NCBI RefSeq assembly: GCF_030269925.1
Contig: NC_085119.1
Span: 16,651,001-16,715,000, forward strand
Length of the DNA stretch: 64,000 bases
Source: Bombyx mori
Lineage: Eukaryota > Arthropoda > Insecta > Lepidoptera > Bombycidae
Direction of reading: 5' to 3'
The first letter of the stretch is position 1. Each line of letters starts with the position of its first letter. Made by a program: the position numbers and the translations under genes. Of the stretch, positions 24,034-35,373 are shown piece after piece. The notes under the pieces are model-generated. The model ran no database searches, was not told the DNA's origin, and saw nothing but the letters and a program-made list of their open reading frames with translations.

Positions 24034-27000
24034 TAACTCATTTGTACTTGATATTTAAGGTCATTTTATGGGCTGCCGGTAGGTGATTTTAAATTCATTA
24101 TAGTGATTTGAAAACCGTCGACCCCTTTTGACTTGTACCGTAATCGCCAACTAATTCAAGGGGTCCAGTTCTCGGACCCATTTCATTTGGTATTAGTCTT
24201 GATGGCGAGGATTCCTTGAAATTTTCTCCACGAACGTAATTAATAGGGAGAGCTATTAGTATTCCTGGCTGTCTTCTGTAGCTTTCATCCATGACAAGGA
24301 TTTGCCTGTCTGTCAAAATTTTACAGTTTTTATGACATCGTATTACGAAGTTATTTGTACGGGGCTTTCGGAATGTCTTTTCGGGATACGAAGAGAGAAT
24401 GTTTTGTTAATGGATTTTGTTAATGTTACACAAGGGTACTGATATAAAATCTATACTTACCGTTGTGTTATACTAAAAACGGCTCTAGTTTTAGTAAAAC
24501 TTAAACAAGATTTTTCATTGTCTAGGGTTGTCTTGGAATACGTTTTTTTTTTTTTAGTTTATGCTGTATACTAGTTTTTTGCAGCAAACGTCTTACTGCA
24601 TTAATTATTAATGCATAAAATATATTATCCATTGAATATTAATATTTTAAACTAAATAAAACGACCAATCAAATCTAGTATTAGATTTGAGATTGATTTC
24701 AGAAACACTGAAATTGAACGTGGTACGTGTCCACTCTCACTCTCAGAGTTCTTAGGACCTCTTAAAGTAATTTAAAATTCTAATTCTAATCGATTTAATT
24801 CAAATTGACTTAACGAAAGAAGAAAAAAAAACTATCGAACGGAACCATTTTTTTTAACGGGCATTTTTGATTTCCCGTAGCATACTTGTGAGTATGTGTG
24901 TGCACTCATGTATACAATTATGGCAAATTTCAAAATGTTTGTTCTTAAATTCCTGATCAGCCGTGAGAAATGCACCTGAATTGAGCCTAAGAGCGTCACG
25001 TTTTTTTTCCCTTATCACCCCTATATTTAAGAAATATGCGATTTGATCCCAAAAGCGGTAATACAGATCGTACGTGAGATGCTTTCGGGCTCAAATAATG
25101 TAAATTATGAGTAAATTTTAAAACGAGGTTTCTACCCTTCGTTGTCTATTGAATGCGATAGCATAGGTCATAAGGACCTTCATAAAAATGGTTTTTAAGC
25201 TGTTTACAATATACCATAATATAACCATATTATAATGTTTGTGTTTATGTGTATTAGTTTAGTTTTTATAACAGATTCGCGATTGTATTGGTATTGTGGG
25301 GCAATGCTGCCCTCCATTTACAAAGATGACATTGTTTTATTTTGTCTTATTTATACAGAAAGTATGACTTTCCTAGCCATCATACTTCAGTTTTGTAATC
25401 CCGCAGCTTTGATGTAGAAATAGCCATTAAGGCCGTTAGCTTATCAAAGTGTGCTGGCAATATGTCTTGCCTGCCTGTGATTACGCAAAGTTAAATTCTA
25501 CGGGTTTGATTTTTTTAGTAAAATATTTAGGCCACCATAATGATAGTTCAATGGAACAAGAAACGCTACGAAATCCGAAGATTGACGCTTCGTGACTTGA
25601 AGGTGTGATTGATTAGTAAACAAAGGTTCTGATCTTGTTTTTTGAATACAGACTGACCCTCTTTATGCCTGTGCTCTATCTGTTGAAGGTTGCTTGTTGG
25701 TCACCAAATGGATAAATTAATAAATGTTGCCACTTTATGTACTCCTATATAACATCACTACTATTCGATTATAATGCCAAGGAATTTTATAAAGTGATAG
25801 CTAAGTGGTAGTCGAGGTCTATCCGCAAACAAGAGCTAAAAGAAATATACATAATACTTTAGCCTCCAATTCTCGATGATTGTTTTGCAAGAGAAATTGG
25901 TTGGCCAATTCGCAAGATCATACACACACTTCCACTAGAGTTGTTAGACTGTATATAACAATTCTAGTAACGAAATTATTACTAGTCGTACATAGAACAG
26001 AATTTCCTCACACGCTATATAATAATTCGGCACCGTAATTTAACTTCACATTCGGAGTTTCAATTAGGGCTGATATTGACATACGGCTTTACAGGAACCG
26101 TCGTCGACCGAAGGATCAACACTGAGCATTAGCATAGTTGATTAAAAGGCCTACCCAGAATCGTTGTTAACTCGTAAACGTCAAACGTACTACATATCAT
26201 AAATCATCTTAAGATCGTATTTGGCTTACCAATTTAAATGGGTACAAACACAACGAAGAATTTCTGCGACACCATATCTTATATCGAAAGGCTTAAGACC
26301 TGTTTCTCGATACACCGAGTCGGATATCCGATCTTTTTGTTCGAACGAAGAAAATGCAAGCGTAGGAGAAGCCTGATTCTGATTCAGCATCTAGAAGCTC
26401 ACGGCGAAGTTGCACAAAGTGTCAGAATGTAGGTCGTGATTTATGGCCCAATTAAGTGCCACTCGCCTGTTACTAACAATATAGATTATTAATATGTAAT
26501 TTCGTTGTTCGATTACGCCGCTGTTAAGATTATTAGGTGTATTAAATCAAGTGTTATACAGATAATGGAACCTTTATTGGGATTAGAGATTTCCCCAACT
26601 ATCCTCCAGCAATAAAAGGATAAAATCCGATACGTATTATTGGAATCTTAAGGTCCAATAGGAAATTGATTTTTACTTAATGACGCTGGATGTGGAGATA
26701 GTGATATGGGATCGACTATATCATTAACCATGTCGGTAAGTAATACGCTGTCAGCTATGAAAACTTCTTAACATATTTCAGCGCAGCGTATTTCAGAAAA
26801 CTAAAGACTTCTACTATTGATACTAGTCTCGAACTTAAATTATTTAGAAAGACATTCAAACAAGCAAACTTCCCAAAGACATCAAAAAAATTGGATGAAC
26901 ATGTCATTAATATCTTAAAATATGTTATAATTTACGATGAAATAAATCTCAAATTTTAGAGTATTTATGGGGTAATATTACGTGTCGTGGGTGGACTCAA

Positions 27001-27140
27001 GAAATTAAATTGTCGTGCTTTGTCATTCCGAGTTCGATTTATTTTATATCGACGTCTGGTGTTTAGAAGGTTAAATGATTCTTTACAGCCTTATGGGTGA
27101 ATGAGCCCAAATATTAAAGGCCATAAGCGCCAATCGCAGC
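24034..27140. other. No gene seen; one tiny Bm1 scrap
   Basis: A 3.1-kb AT-rich stretch with only chance frames (98 codons or fewer). 25478-25520 ('gattacgcaaag ... cgggtttgatttttt') matches minus-strand Bm1 body. Nothing else recognised. Confidence 0.55.
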
Positions 27141-27310
27141 TTTTTGTTCCTACCTAATCGTTGGTAGCCTAAGGGGCTATTCCAACTTCACGCGGACCCG
27201 TAAGTAAGCTCACGGGCACAACTTGAAAGAGTTGCTAACATCAGCCTTAGCAAGAGCAGTATTTTGCTTAATCTACCACAGAGAAGATCCGGTGAGAAGC
27301 TCAGTGGATT
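27141..27310 (-). mobile_element. Jockey-type LINE 3' end, family A, truncated
   Basis: Minus strand: 'tttttgttcctacctaatcg', 'gcctaaggggctattcca' and on to 'agatccggtgagaagctcag', matching the 3' end of the long element at 55360. It stops at 'ctcagtgga', the same place as the copy at 62175-62354. Confidence 0.8.
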
Positions 27311-27384
27311 TTAGTTATTGTTATGAAACAGATTTGAGAGTCTGTAATTACAATAAAGTTATCAAGGAGTCTTCAGCTTTCTGC

Positions 27385-27565
27385 CACGATGGGACGCAGG
27401 GATGCGTTTCAATTTCTGGAGAGAGGCAGCTGTTATACAATGTATTTGTGACTGTCCGACATGTCTCGAGTGGTATTCACGTTGTGACGTCTGTAAGCTC
27501 TGATAGCCAGTTGGCATAAGCTGTGCCGTGAGCTGCTTCATTTATTAGATCCTCGGTTCATGCAG
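27385..27565 (+). mobile_element. Old Bm1 SINE fragment
   Basis: 'gggatgcgtttcaatttctg', 'ggcagctgttatacaatg', 'gtattcacgttgtgacgtct' and 'gccgtgagctgcttcat' follow the Bm1 order at low identity. Confidence 0.6.
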
Positions 27566-27687
27566 TAACTACAGCTTCCATAAAATTGTTTATAATTAAA
27601 CCCTGATCTTTCTTTGTAGCTAGGAGAATGCTTTGAGGAATCAGTCGAGATTATGTCATTATTTTTCTTTCTACTATCGTCTATCAC

Positions 27688-27858
27688 ACTACTTAATGCT
27701 CACCGGTCAGCCGCAATTGAACTGATTTTAAAAGTGGTTTGAATGAAGATATATCATAGCGCTCAGGTTTAATTATCGTGTAGCCGAGTTAATTAAAGAG
27801 CCGGAAGGTACGTTGCTAAAATGGTCTGTATAAACCCACTGTTATGTCTAGAATCCAC
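27688..27858 (-). mobile_element. Old CR1-like LINE fragment
   Basis: 'gatatatcatagcgctcagg' and 'agccggaaggtacgttgcta' line up with 3500-3590 of the CR1-like copy ('gacatgtcatagcgctcggg', 'agccggatggtacgtggcaa'). The flanks are degraded. Confidence 0.65.
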
Positions 27859-28326
27859 GTACATCCAATTAAATAACAAATCTCGAAATCTTAGGGCCGA
27901 TTTTATCGTTGTCTGTAAATAGACGACACGACTTAAAAATCGTACGTTGAAATAGCACTCGCCGAAATCAGGTCAGAATAACACAATGGACGAGGCGGCC
28001 TCAGTTGCGATGTACACTACAATGCATCATGTATTAGTTCGCTGTGTGGTGCCGTGTACAGTCAGAAAGAAAATGTTACAAGTATAATGCGTACTATGTT
28101 CTTCAGTTTACGCCAGTTGTGACATAATTAAAAAATACAAAATTAAACTGTGAAAATAAGTAGTTTTAATTATAGGTTATACTGTTTAAAATTTTCAGTT
28201 AATTGTTAACACACCGGTGGCGTGACACGGCTCTGTCGTGTACTAGGTACCAGTATGATTCACCAGTATGTTGATATTTTTTTATGTTTGTCTCTTAAGT
28301 GTTTGTTTTTAGTCATTCATTAGATC
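27859..28326. other. No gene seen
   Basis: AT-rich, nothing recognised. Confidence 0.55.
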
Positions 28327-28577
28327 GTGATTACTGGTGATAGGACCTCTTGAGAGTCCGCACTGGTAGGTACCACCACCCTGCCTATTTCTGCCGTAAA
28401 GCAGTAATGCATTTCGGTTTGAAGGGTGGAGCAGTCGTTGTAATTATACTTGAGACCTTAGAACTTATATGTCAAGGTGGGTGGCGCATTTACGTTGTAG
28501 ATGTCTATGGGCTCCGGTAACCACTTAACACCAGGTGGGCTGTGAGCTCGTCCACCCATCTAAGCAATAAATAAAAT
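28327..28577 (+). mobile_element. Bm1 SINE, 5'-truncated
   Basis: From 'gtgattactggtgatagg' to 'ccatctaagcaataaataaa'. Its tail is a clean example for comparison with the CR1-like LINE tail at 32946-33024. Confidence 0.93.
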
Positions 28578-29179
28578 ATTGGTATAATTGTTGTTAGACT
28601 TCAGGGGATGAAATTTTAAAAAGATTCAAACTAATTTGTTAAGCTGAACAGCGGCCTTTTCTTTGATGTGTGAATGGACTTCAATTCCTACCTGACGGTT
28701 GAACCGTAACGCCGTGACCTTCACCTACACTATGGCATTAATTAGCTATAAATTGCACTACCACGGTCCCTTCTCGTTAAATTCAACGATGAATTATTCG
28801 AGTCGTTTTAAACTTGTGTTCGTGTGTGTACATTGACCTCCATCGTAGTGAGAGCCCAGGCTGTAGGGATCACTGTGAAATTTTAATATAACCAAACGCC
28901 GGAAACCAAATTGTGGTCCGCATATTAGCATATGATACCGTAGGAATTGACCTAAATTGATTGATTTAATATGATGCGATTATACGCTAGCGGTTTCATA
29001 AAACGACCTCTAATTCAGCTGGATTATATTATTACCCACTAAAAAAATAATCGAGCGATAACATAATATGCTTTAGACATACGTTTGAGACTAAGTACAT
29101 AGTAGAAAATTTTCTTCAGACTAAATCTCATAAGATTATAACTACACATAGCATAAGTCAATCCAGTGACCGATCTAAC
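28578..29179. other. No gene seen
   Basis: AT-rich, nothing recognised. Confidence 0.55.
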
Positions 29180-29303
29180 TTTTCTTTTATTGTTTAATTG
29201 GGTCAGCTCACGGCCCATCGGATGATAAGTCGTTTCCGGAGCTCATAGAAATAAGCAACGTAAATACCGCCACCCACCTTGAGACATGGGTTCTAAGTCT
29301 CAG
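29180..29303 (-). mobile_element. Bm1 SINE tail half, left arm of an inverted pair
   Basis: Minus-strand Bm1 from 'ttattgtttaattgggtcag' to 'ggttctaagtctcag'. It faces the plus-strand tail half that starts seven bases later. Confidence 0.85.
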
Positions 29304-29309
29304 TTTTTA

Positions 29310-29444
29310 CAATTACTGAGACCTTAGAACTCATATCTCAAGGTGGGTGGCGGTATTTACGTTGTAGATGTCTATGGGCTTCAGTAACCACTTAACACCA
29401 GGTGGGCTTTTAGCTCGTCCACCAATCAAAGCTATAAAAAAAAG
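29310..29444 (+). mobile_element. Bm1 SINE tail half, right arm of an inverted pair
   Basis: Plus-strand Bm1 from 'acaattactgagacctta' to 'atcaaagctataaaaaaaag'. Both arms are truncated at about the same internal position, so the pair could fold into a hairpin of about 120 bp. Confidence 0.9.
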
Positions 29445-29807
29445 AAATTCACAACCGACATTCACGATAAAGTGCAAGAAGATCGTATACGTAAATTTCT
29501 TTGCTTAAAAGAAAATGTCTAGATGTGCAATACCCAAAAGTAGATTACCCTAAAAAATAAGATGATCTCTTACTTTTTAGAGGGCGTTACAACCTTTGTA
29601 CATACTTACACATAGGGCGGTACATACTAATGTAAGATCCGCTAAAGCCACTAAAAGCCTTCCGTCGTTCGAAGCCTAAGTGTGCGTACTACCAGCGTTA
29701 TTCACGCATCAGCAATATATGGCTGGTCCTTCGAAGAATCTTGTTTTAACATGTCGCTTCAAGTCGCATTTCGATTAGTGTACTATTTAGTGACTAATAT
29801 CCTCTTA

Positions 29808-30295
29808 GAGGTGTCCTAAAGGGTAAGACGCCAGGTGAAATCCTATCGAGCGACGCTACTGTGCCGCAGTTCGAATCCCGCTGGAAGGTACCAATTTTTC
29901 CAATGAAATATGCACCTACATATATGCAATTTTTTTCCTACCTAGGTTGATCTTGACAGACCATGTCAGCGTCGCCGGGCTAGTAGGTGAGCTCACGGGG
30001 CTCAAAACTGACGATGTTGCTAACACGAATCCTAGCAAGAACAGTGCTTTGCAGAATCTACCACCGGATCGGAAACGTGACCAACTGAGAAGATCCGGCG
30101 AGAAACTCAGTGGGCTGTGTCTGTGGGTTAATTTACTCGCTGAGCCTTTCGTCATAAGCGACGGGTTCGACGAGAACGATAACCTGTGCTTAGGATACCT
30201 AAAAGTATCGTTAGTGGATCGGGAGAATCCTAGATGATGTGTTTTGGGCGACGTCGACTGACTTTCACAATGAAGGAATGACATTGTGTAACAGG
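29808..30295 (+). mobile_element. Bm1 SINE head, split by a Jockey-type LINE end
   Basis: The head 'gtcctaaagggtaagacg' and B box 'cagttcgaatcccgc' are followed by 'ggtaccaatttttccaatga' up to 29929. After the LINE insert the Bm1 resumes at 30259 with 'tgactttcacaatgaaggaa' and fades near 30295. Confidence 0.85.
29930..30258 (-). mobile_element. Jockey-type LINE 3' end, family A, truncated, inside Bm1
   Basis: Minus-strand copy of the last ~330 bp of the element at 55360-58478, from the T-run through 'ccaccggatcggaaacgtga' to 'gggcgacgtcgac'. The matching 5' break in the long element is near 55712. It covers the 3' UTR and the last ~40 codons of ORF2. The open frames across it on both strands are not genes. 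Confidence 0.9.
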
Positions 30296-31384
30296 CAAAG
30301 CAAATACTGTGTTTGTCGCAAATCGCTTTTACATAAGCGAAAACTTCAAAGATAATAATATGAATGCAAGGATTTTGAAGAGTCCAAAAATAACATAATC
30401 AAGCTGATTCGCTAATTCATCAAATGCATTTTATAACTCTTAAGTTGACGAATCTTGTTAATTGAAACGCCTTGAAAGCCCCTACTCTATTTGAAAGGGA
30501 AGTTCCCAATATGTTTTTCCATCTTTTGACTGCACCATTTCACAACCAACCCTTTTCAGGGTTAATAAAGACAGTATGTTCTATATTCAACGATAAATAA
30601 ACGTCGGAACCAATAATTATCCTCTTTTGAATAGGGCTCCTTTGTTTTAACTACAACGGATGACGGTCCTCAACTTCTCACCCCCTCTCGTGCTGATAGC
30701 CCTCTTCTGAGGTCATTAGTTGAGTGACTATTATGTTTTTGCTCGGGATTATTCTTTTCTTATGGAATTCGTAATTTTGATATTAATTCATAAGATATAA
30801 TTAGATACATTTCCCTGAAACAGTTCAATAGTGAATATAAGCTATAAAATCGGAGGAACATGGTCAAATACAGTGTTTAAATAACCGCAGTTAATAGTGT
30901 TCTTATGGCCATAAATAAATTGCGTGTAAAGTCAGATCCGAAGATGCGATGCTGATATCTGTCATAGGGCACTCTACTCATTTAAGGCAGTAAAAAAAAA
31001 AACACCCGCTTATGATCTGAGCGCAAAACTTATTGCCTCGACGTAAATCAGCAAATGTCCTTCGGTTAATCGAATTTATTTGAAGTGTCCCTCCCTAACG
31101 CATACCAGATTATGTTTTTCGCGCGGCGCAGTTTAATAACCAGTTAAATTTAACTGTCCAATAAAGTTAATATGTTTACGAGACGGGTTCGCTGTAAAAA
31201 GGTTTATTTGGCATTCGCTTTTGGTGATGGGATGTTTTTCGCGTGAGGACTAATATTATTGTTATTCCCTTGAATGCCGTTCCGGTATTAAAACAATCTT
31301 TTTATGTGAATCGCTGCGGTTTCGCTGACTTTATTAGACCTTTTCGGTAAAATAGGCACCAAATATTCGCAGTCTAACGCGATC
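30296..31384. other. No gene seen
   Basis: AT-rich, no coding signal, no recognised repeat. Confidence 0.55.
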
Positions 31385-31387
31385 TCA

Positions 31388-31445
31388 CGGTACACCGGTT
31401 ATCAAGTACCAGAGCCCATAGACATCACCACCAGAATTCCGCTTT
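31388..31445 (-). mobile_element. Bm1 scrap (possible)
   Basis: 'ggttatcaagtaccagagcc' followed by 'catagacatc' resembles the minus-strand Bm1 tail. Too short to be sure. Confidence 0.35.
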
Positions 31446-31706
31446 CTGTCCTGAAACACGATGCTGAATACTCTGTTGTATTAAATAATACTGCCCCTTT
31501 AAACCTGGAATACATGTTATTTTTGAAGCAAACATCAACAGGATAGTGACTGACATCTATCCACGCATTTACCTCACAATAGAGTCTACCACTAATAATG
31601 CAAATGTTTGAAATCAGCGGGGTCTCTTTTCTATTACATGATGCTTTTCCCTAGTTGTGGGCTTTAATGGATGTATCAGATACATGCTTTCTTAGGACAA
31701 ACGTTA

Positions 31707-31979
31707 CATGAGGCCGTCAGCGCAAAAGTGGCCTAAGCTTACCATAGTTATTATGGAGCAATGAGGTTTAAGTTTTCGTGAATTTGAATTTGAGTGGGCA
31801 AAAAACAATACGCGCAAAAATAATGTTTACAAAGCCATTTGTTATTTATGGGCGAAACTATGGATAGGCCGGTTTTGCATCAAAATTTATTATGTTTTAA
31901 ATAAATTGCAATATACATAATTGTAAACATGATTATGAAAAATTGTGGGCTAGGCCACTTTTGCGCTGACGGCCTCGTA
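31707..31979. mobile_element. 273-bp MITE with TA target site (Tc1/mariner type)
   Basis: GAGGCCGTCAGCGCAAAAGT at 31710 is repeated exactly in reverse complement ending at 31977, and the match continues through GGCCTA, so about 26 bp of terminal inverted repeat is perfect. A TA dinucleotide flanks each end (31705-31706, 31980-31981). The interior is AT-rich without a frame. TA flanks point to Tc1/mariner-type mobilisation. Confidence 0.88.
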
Positions 31980-32244
31980 TATCTGTGGAATTTCACCCTC
32001 AACATCATCGCCTCACACTACACGAACGCACTGACTATTTTATAGTTTACAAAGGCTTAAGAAATCCATAAATGTGCAGTTATTTCACTAACATTATACA
32101 TATATACACTTAATTTACAGTATGAAAAATAAACATTATTATTTATACACGACACTTCAGTTTATTCAGAATAACAGATCATGCTGTATGACCTCGAAAT
32201 ATTATTTCAGAAATCCAATTTAAGATTGCTTTCGTTGTTACAAG

Positions 32245-32502
32245 TTTTTTTTTTTTTTTTTTATTGCTTAGATGTGTGGACTAGCTCACAGCCCACCTGG
32301 TGTTAAGTGGTTACTCGAGCCCATGGACATCTACAACGTAAATGCGCCAACAATCTTGAGATATAAGTTCTAAGGCCTCAGTATAGTTACAACGGCTGCC
32401 CCACCCTTCAAACCGAAACGCATTACTGCTTCACGGCAGAAATAGGCAGGGTGGTGGTACCTACCCGCGCGGACTCACAAGAGGTCCTACCACCAGTAAC
32501 CA
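32245..32502 (-). mobile_element. Bm1 SINE, 5'-truncated at the recurrent point
   Basis: Minus strand from an 18-base T-run to 'gaggtcctaccaccagtaa', then unrelated sequence. Confidence 0.95.
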
Positions 32503-32841
32503 CTAGTGTTTCGTGTGTTTCAATTATTCATGGGACTATTTCATTGTCACACGTTGCGTCAATCATCTTTTTTGTTGCTTTCGATGACCTGCGAGCATTT
32601 GTAATTCGATCGTCAATTACTTTTCATATTCGGCAAATAAGACCCAATCCTCTTTTACACGCCGCGTTGTATAACGATCTATAAATATTGTCCCAATAGC
32701 CCAATATTGCTTGCGCTCGTTGCGAACAATATTCTACCCTAATAAAACGTCAATAGGAACAACAAAATATCTATTTATAGATTTAGATTACAAATCTGTA
32801 TAACCAATAGGAATATCCGGGGACAATTTTCACACATTTCC

Positions 32842-33024
32842 TCCCTCCACGGTGTTTCCCGAGCGCTATGACATATCCTTCTTCAAACGAGGCTTGTGGA
32901 GAGTACTTAACGGTAGGCAGCGGCTTAGCTCTATTCCTGGCATGGCTGAAGTCCATGGGCGACGGTAACCACTTACCATCGGGTGGGCCGTACGCTCGTC
33001 TGCCTACAAGGGCAATAAAAAAAT
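32842..33024 (+). mobile_element. CR1-like LINE 3' end
   Basis: Plus strand: 'ctccacggtgtttcccgagc' through 'gaggcttgtggagagtactt' to 'gcctacaagggcaataaaaa'. It matches the reverse complement of 3346-3530 closely. It keeps an intact 3' terminus and is the best copy for tail comparison. Confidence 0.85.
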
Positions 33025-34372
33025 TAAGAAAAAAACAGTTGGTCCTAAACTAGGATTCCAAGTAAAGGCTGACATTCATACTTTTAGATGTGTTCATATA
33101 TATACATATGTAAATTTTAAACACAAACAAACAAACCTGCTCATTACACAATTGATTGCCCGATGTGATAATCAAACCGTCGGCGGATCAGTCAGAGACA
33201 ATAACTAGTGCTTCACCGAGTCAATGAATGTATTAACTAGTCTATTTTTCTGTTTTTGTTCCATCCACGATAAAAATCGACAACTAATAAAATTCACAAT
33301 ATAAGATGGTCGTAAACTGAAAGCCACAAGAAGGACATTAAAAATTCACCTTGAATGTTGAGACTTCCGGAGCCAAGCGATTTTGTGCCTTAAGATCTTT
33401 TGTGAAGTGTACATTAAGCGGCATTGGAATTCAGAGGTTTTAGGTTTTAGAGCCGTTTAATCGACTGAACTTTTGTGAGTCATTGACTCAATATGAGTTC
33501 GTAGAACACTTCTGATATAAATAGTTAATTTACTCTGCAATTTTAGATTACTTTTCGCTGTCGGAGAAAAAAAACATTTTCCATCTTTATCGGTCTCATT
33601 ATTTTTAAAAATACACCCGTCGAAGCCACAAAAGAACGTTATTGTATTGAGAATTTTATATTATTACTTCACATTTACTTTTAAGCTCTTTGATGTTGAT
33701 AGTTACAAAACAAACATCTTAATAACACAAATATTAAGTTCATAGACAATGAATTGCAATATACTTAATCAAATTTAGATTTACATCGTGAACTCTTAGA
33801 AAGCTCTTCGTCAATAATTCCAGACTAACACTTTCGGAGGACTGCGGTGGGCATTTCATTGTTCTTGTAAATGAATGTTATTCTTTTATTGTCGACACAA
33901 AGAAGGCACTTAGGCCTAAAGCGAGCCGCCAATATTTATACAACCTTCGCTCGTGCCCTCTTCTAGCGGATGGCGTGCGCTCATTGTTAGAAGAGGTAGC
34001 GAGTTGAAAGCGAGATAAAAAGAAAATAGCCAGATTAAATCAGAAATTAGTAATCCTAGCCTAAAAATTAGTAGCCTTTGCTTTCTCTGTTTACGTCATG
34101 CTGCATCGTATTTTCTAGCATCCGTCAATCCGTCTTTTGACGTCAATAAATAAATTATCTTATCACATATTATGTATGCATGAATATGTATTATATGTAT
34201 GGTAAACTCAGGGCATGGAAGAACCAATAAAAGATACAAACGAATAAATTTGATAACAACAAGAAAAATAACATTCTTGGAATTGACGACCCTTCGCCCT
34301 CTATTTTTATTTAAAGTGAGTAAAAATATAAAACGTTGAAGACTAAGTTTTCATGACTAACAAGGTTTTTAT
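33025..34372. other. No gene seen; one imperfect hairpin
   Basis: AT-rich. At 33949-34004, CCTCTTCTA pairs with TAGAAGAGG, with further outer pairs (GCTCG with CGAGT) after a 2-nt mismatch and inner G-T pairs. It is 56 nt in total, short for an animal miRNA precursor. No other signal. Confidence 0.45.
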
Positions 34373-34540
34373 TCTTGCCTATTTAAATCGTAAAGTTATG
34401 AATCATGCGTTCCCGTCTAGCTAGATAGCTGTTTAAAATGCTATTGAGATGTCCAAGATGTCCATGGGTTTTGGTAATGCTATAGGCTAACAACAGATTA
34501 TACGGATAGCTAATAATATAAAAACGAATCCACTTCAAAA
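34373..34540 (+). repeat. Unnamed dispersed repeat, copy 1
   Basis: 'ttcttgcctatttaaatcgt', 'gcgttcccgtctagctagat', 'agatgtccatgggttttggt' and 'aacagattatacggatagct' recur in the same order at 36469-36655. The orientation label is arbitrary. The run GATGTCCATGGG also occurs, slightly changed, in the Bm1 and CR1-like tails. Confidence 0.8.
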
Positions 34541-35059
34541 AGAGGAATAAATTTCCGGAACATATCTGTAAAAAGAAAAGCACTTTGTAGGGCAAATTAA
34601 ATTAACCAGTGATTCGAACGGTGAAAGGTTTTTAAAATCTATCCTTATGTTAGAAGACAGAAAATTTCTAGAACACTCTAAGTTTCATTATAAATGCTCA
34701 CTCATAGGCTTGAATAGCAAAACGCTATCTCATATTTAACGTAAAAACATCTTCAAGCCATGGCAGAAACGGTGCTTGATTATATAAGAAAACGCTCGAT
34801 GCTCCATTGTTGGAGGGTAGTTGCAACTTCTTTCGAGTGTTACTTCGAAGCGTGTTTGTACACATAATACAAAGGGATCGGATCTGTATTGTGTTAAGAT
34901 ATGCCAGCTTATATAGACAGTCTAGAGAAAATATTTCTTTTATAAAATTGTCCTTCTTAACTTGTAGCGGCTCTGTCAGTCACTATGGGTAAAATCCACT
35001 ACCCTTATACATGCGGTTGAGCAGTGGTCTTTGTACAATGAAATCAGTCAACCCTTGAA
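34541..35059. other. No gene seen
   Basis: Nothing recognised. Confidence 0.5.
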
Positions 35060-35373
35060 TTAGACGCTTTGAGCTCTAACACTAGGAGCAGGCAGGTAAC
35101 CGTACTCGTCGAACTCGGCAAAGAGTTCTACGTCAACCTAACCTAAACATCAGCTGAGTTTCTAGCTGGATTTTCACACCGGCCCGCGATTCCGATCCGG
35201 TAGTAGATTCATTCGCGAAGCAGTTGCTCTTGAGTTGTTAGGTCTCCTTTGGAGGCGCTCGGGCAGCTGTTAGCGAATCCTACCTCTCCTGGCTGAGCAT
35301 TTGCTCGCCCGCCTGTTCTGGTGAAACTGGAAAGGCCTTCGGGCCAACAGTAATCCTTCGTTCATAAAAAAAA
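35060..35373 (+). mobile_element. Jockey-type LINE 3' end, family B
   Basis: 'cgtactcgtcgaactcggca', 'ttccgatccggtagtagatt', 'gttgctcttgagttgttagg' and 'aacagtaatccttcgttcat' then A-rich. It is the reverse complement of 40267-40560 at good identity. Confidence 0.8.

Noticed and set aside
24098..24316. 72-codon minus-strand frame with a polar peptide
   Set aside because: No domain, no splice context, no neighbour support; length is within chance for this window.
29916..30284. 122-codon minus-strand frame and 96-codon plus-strand frame
   Set aside because: Both cross a Jockey-type 3' end and its Bm1 flanks, and the minus frame is not the ORF2 frame.
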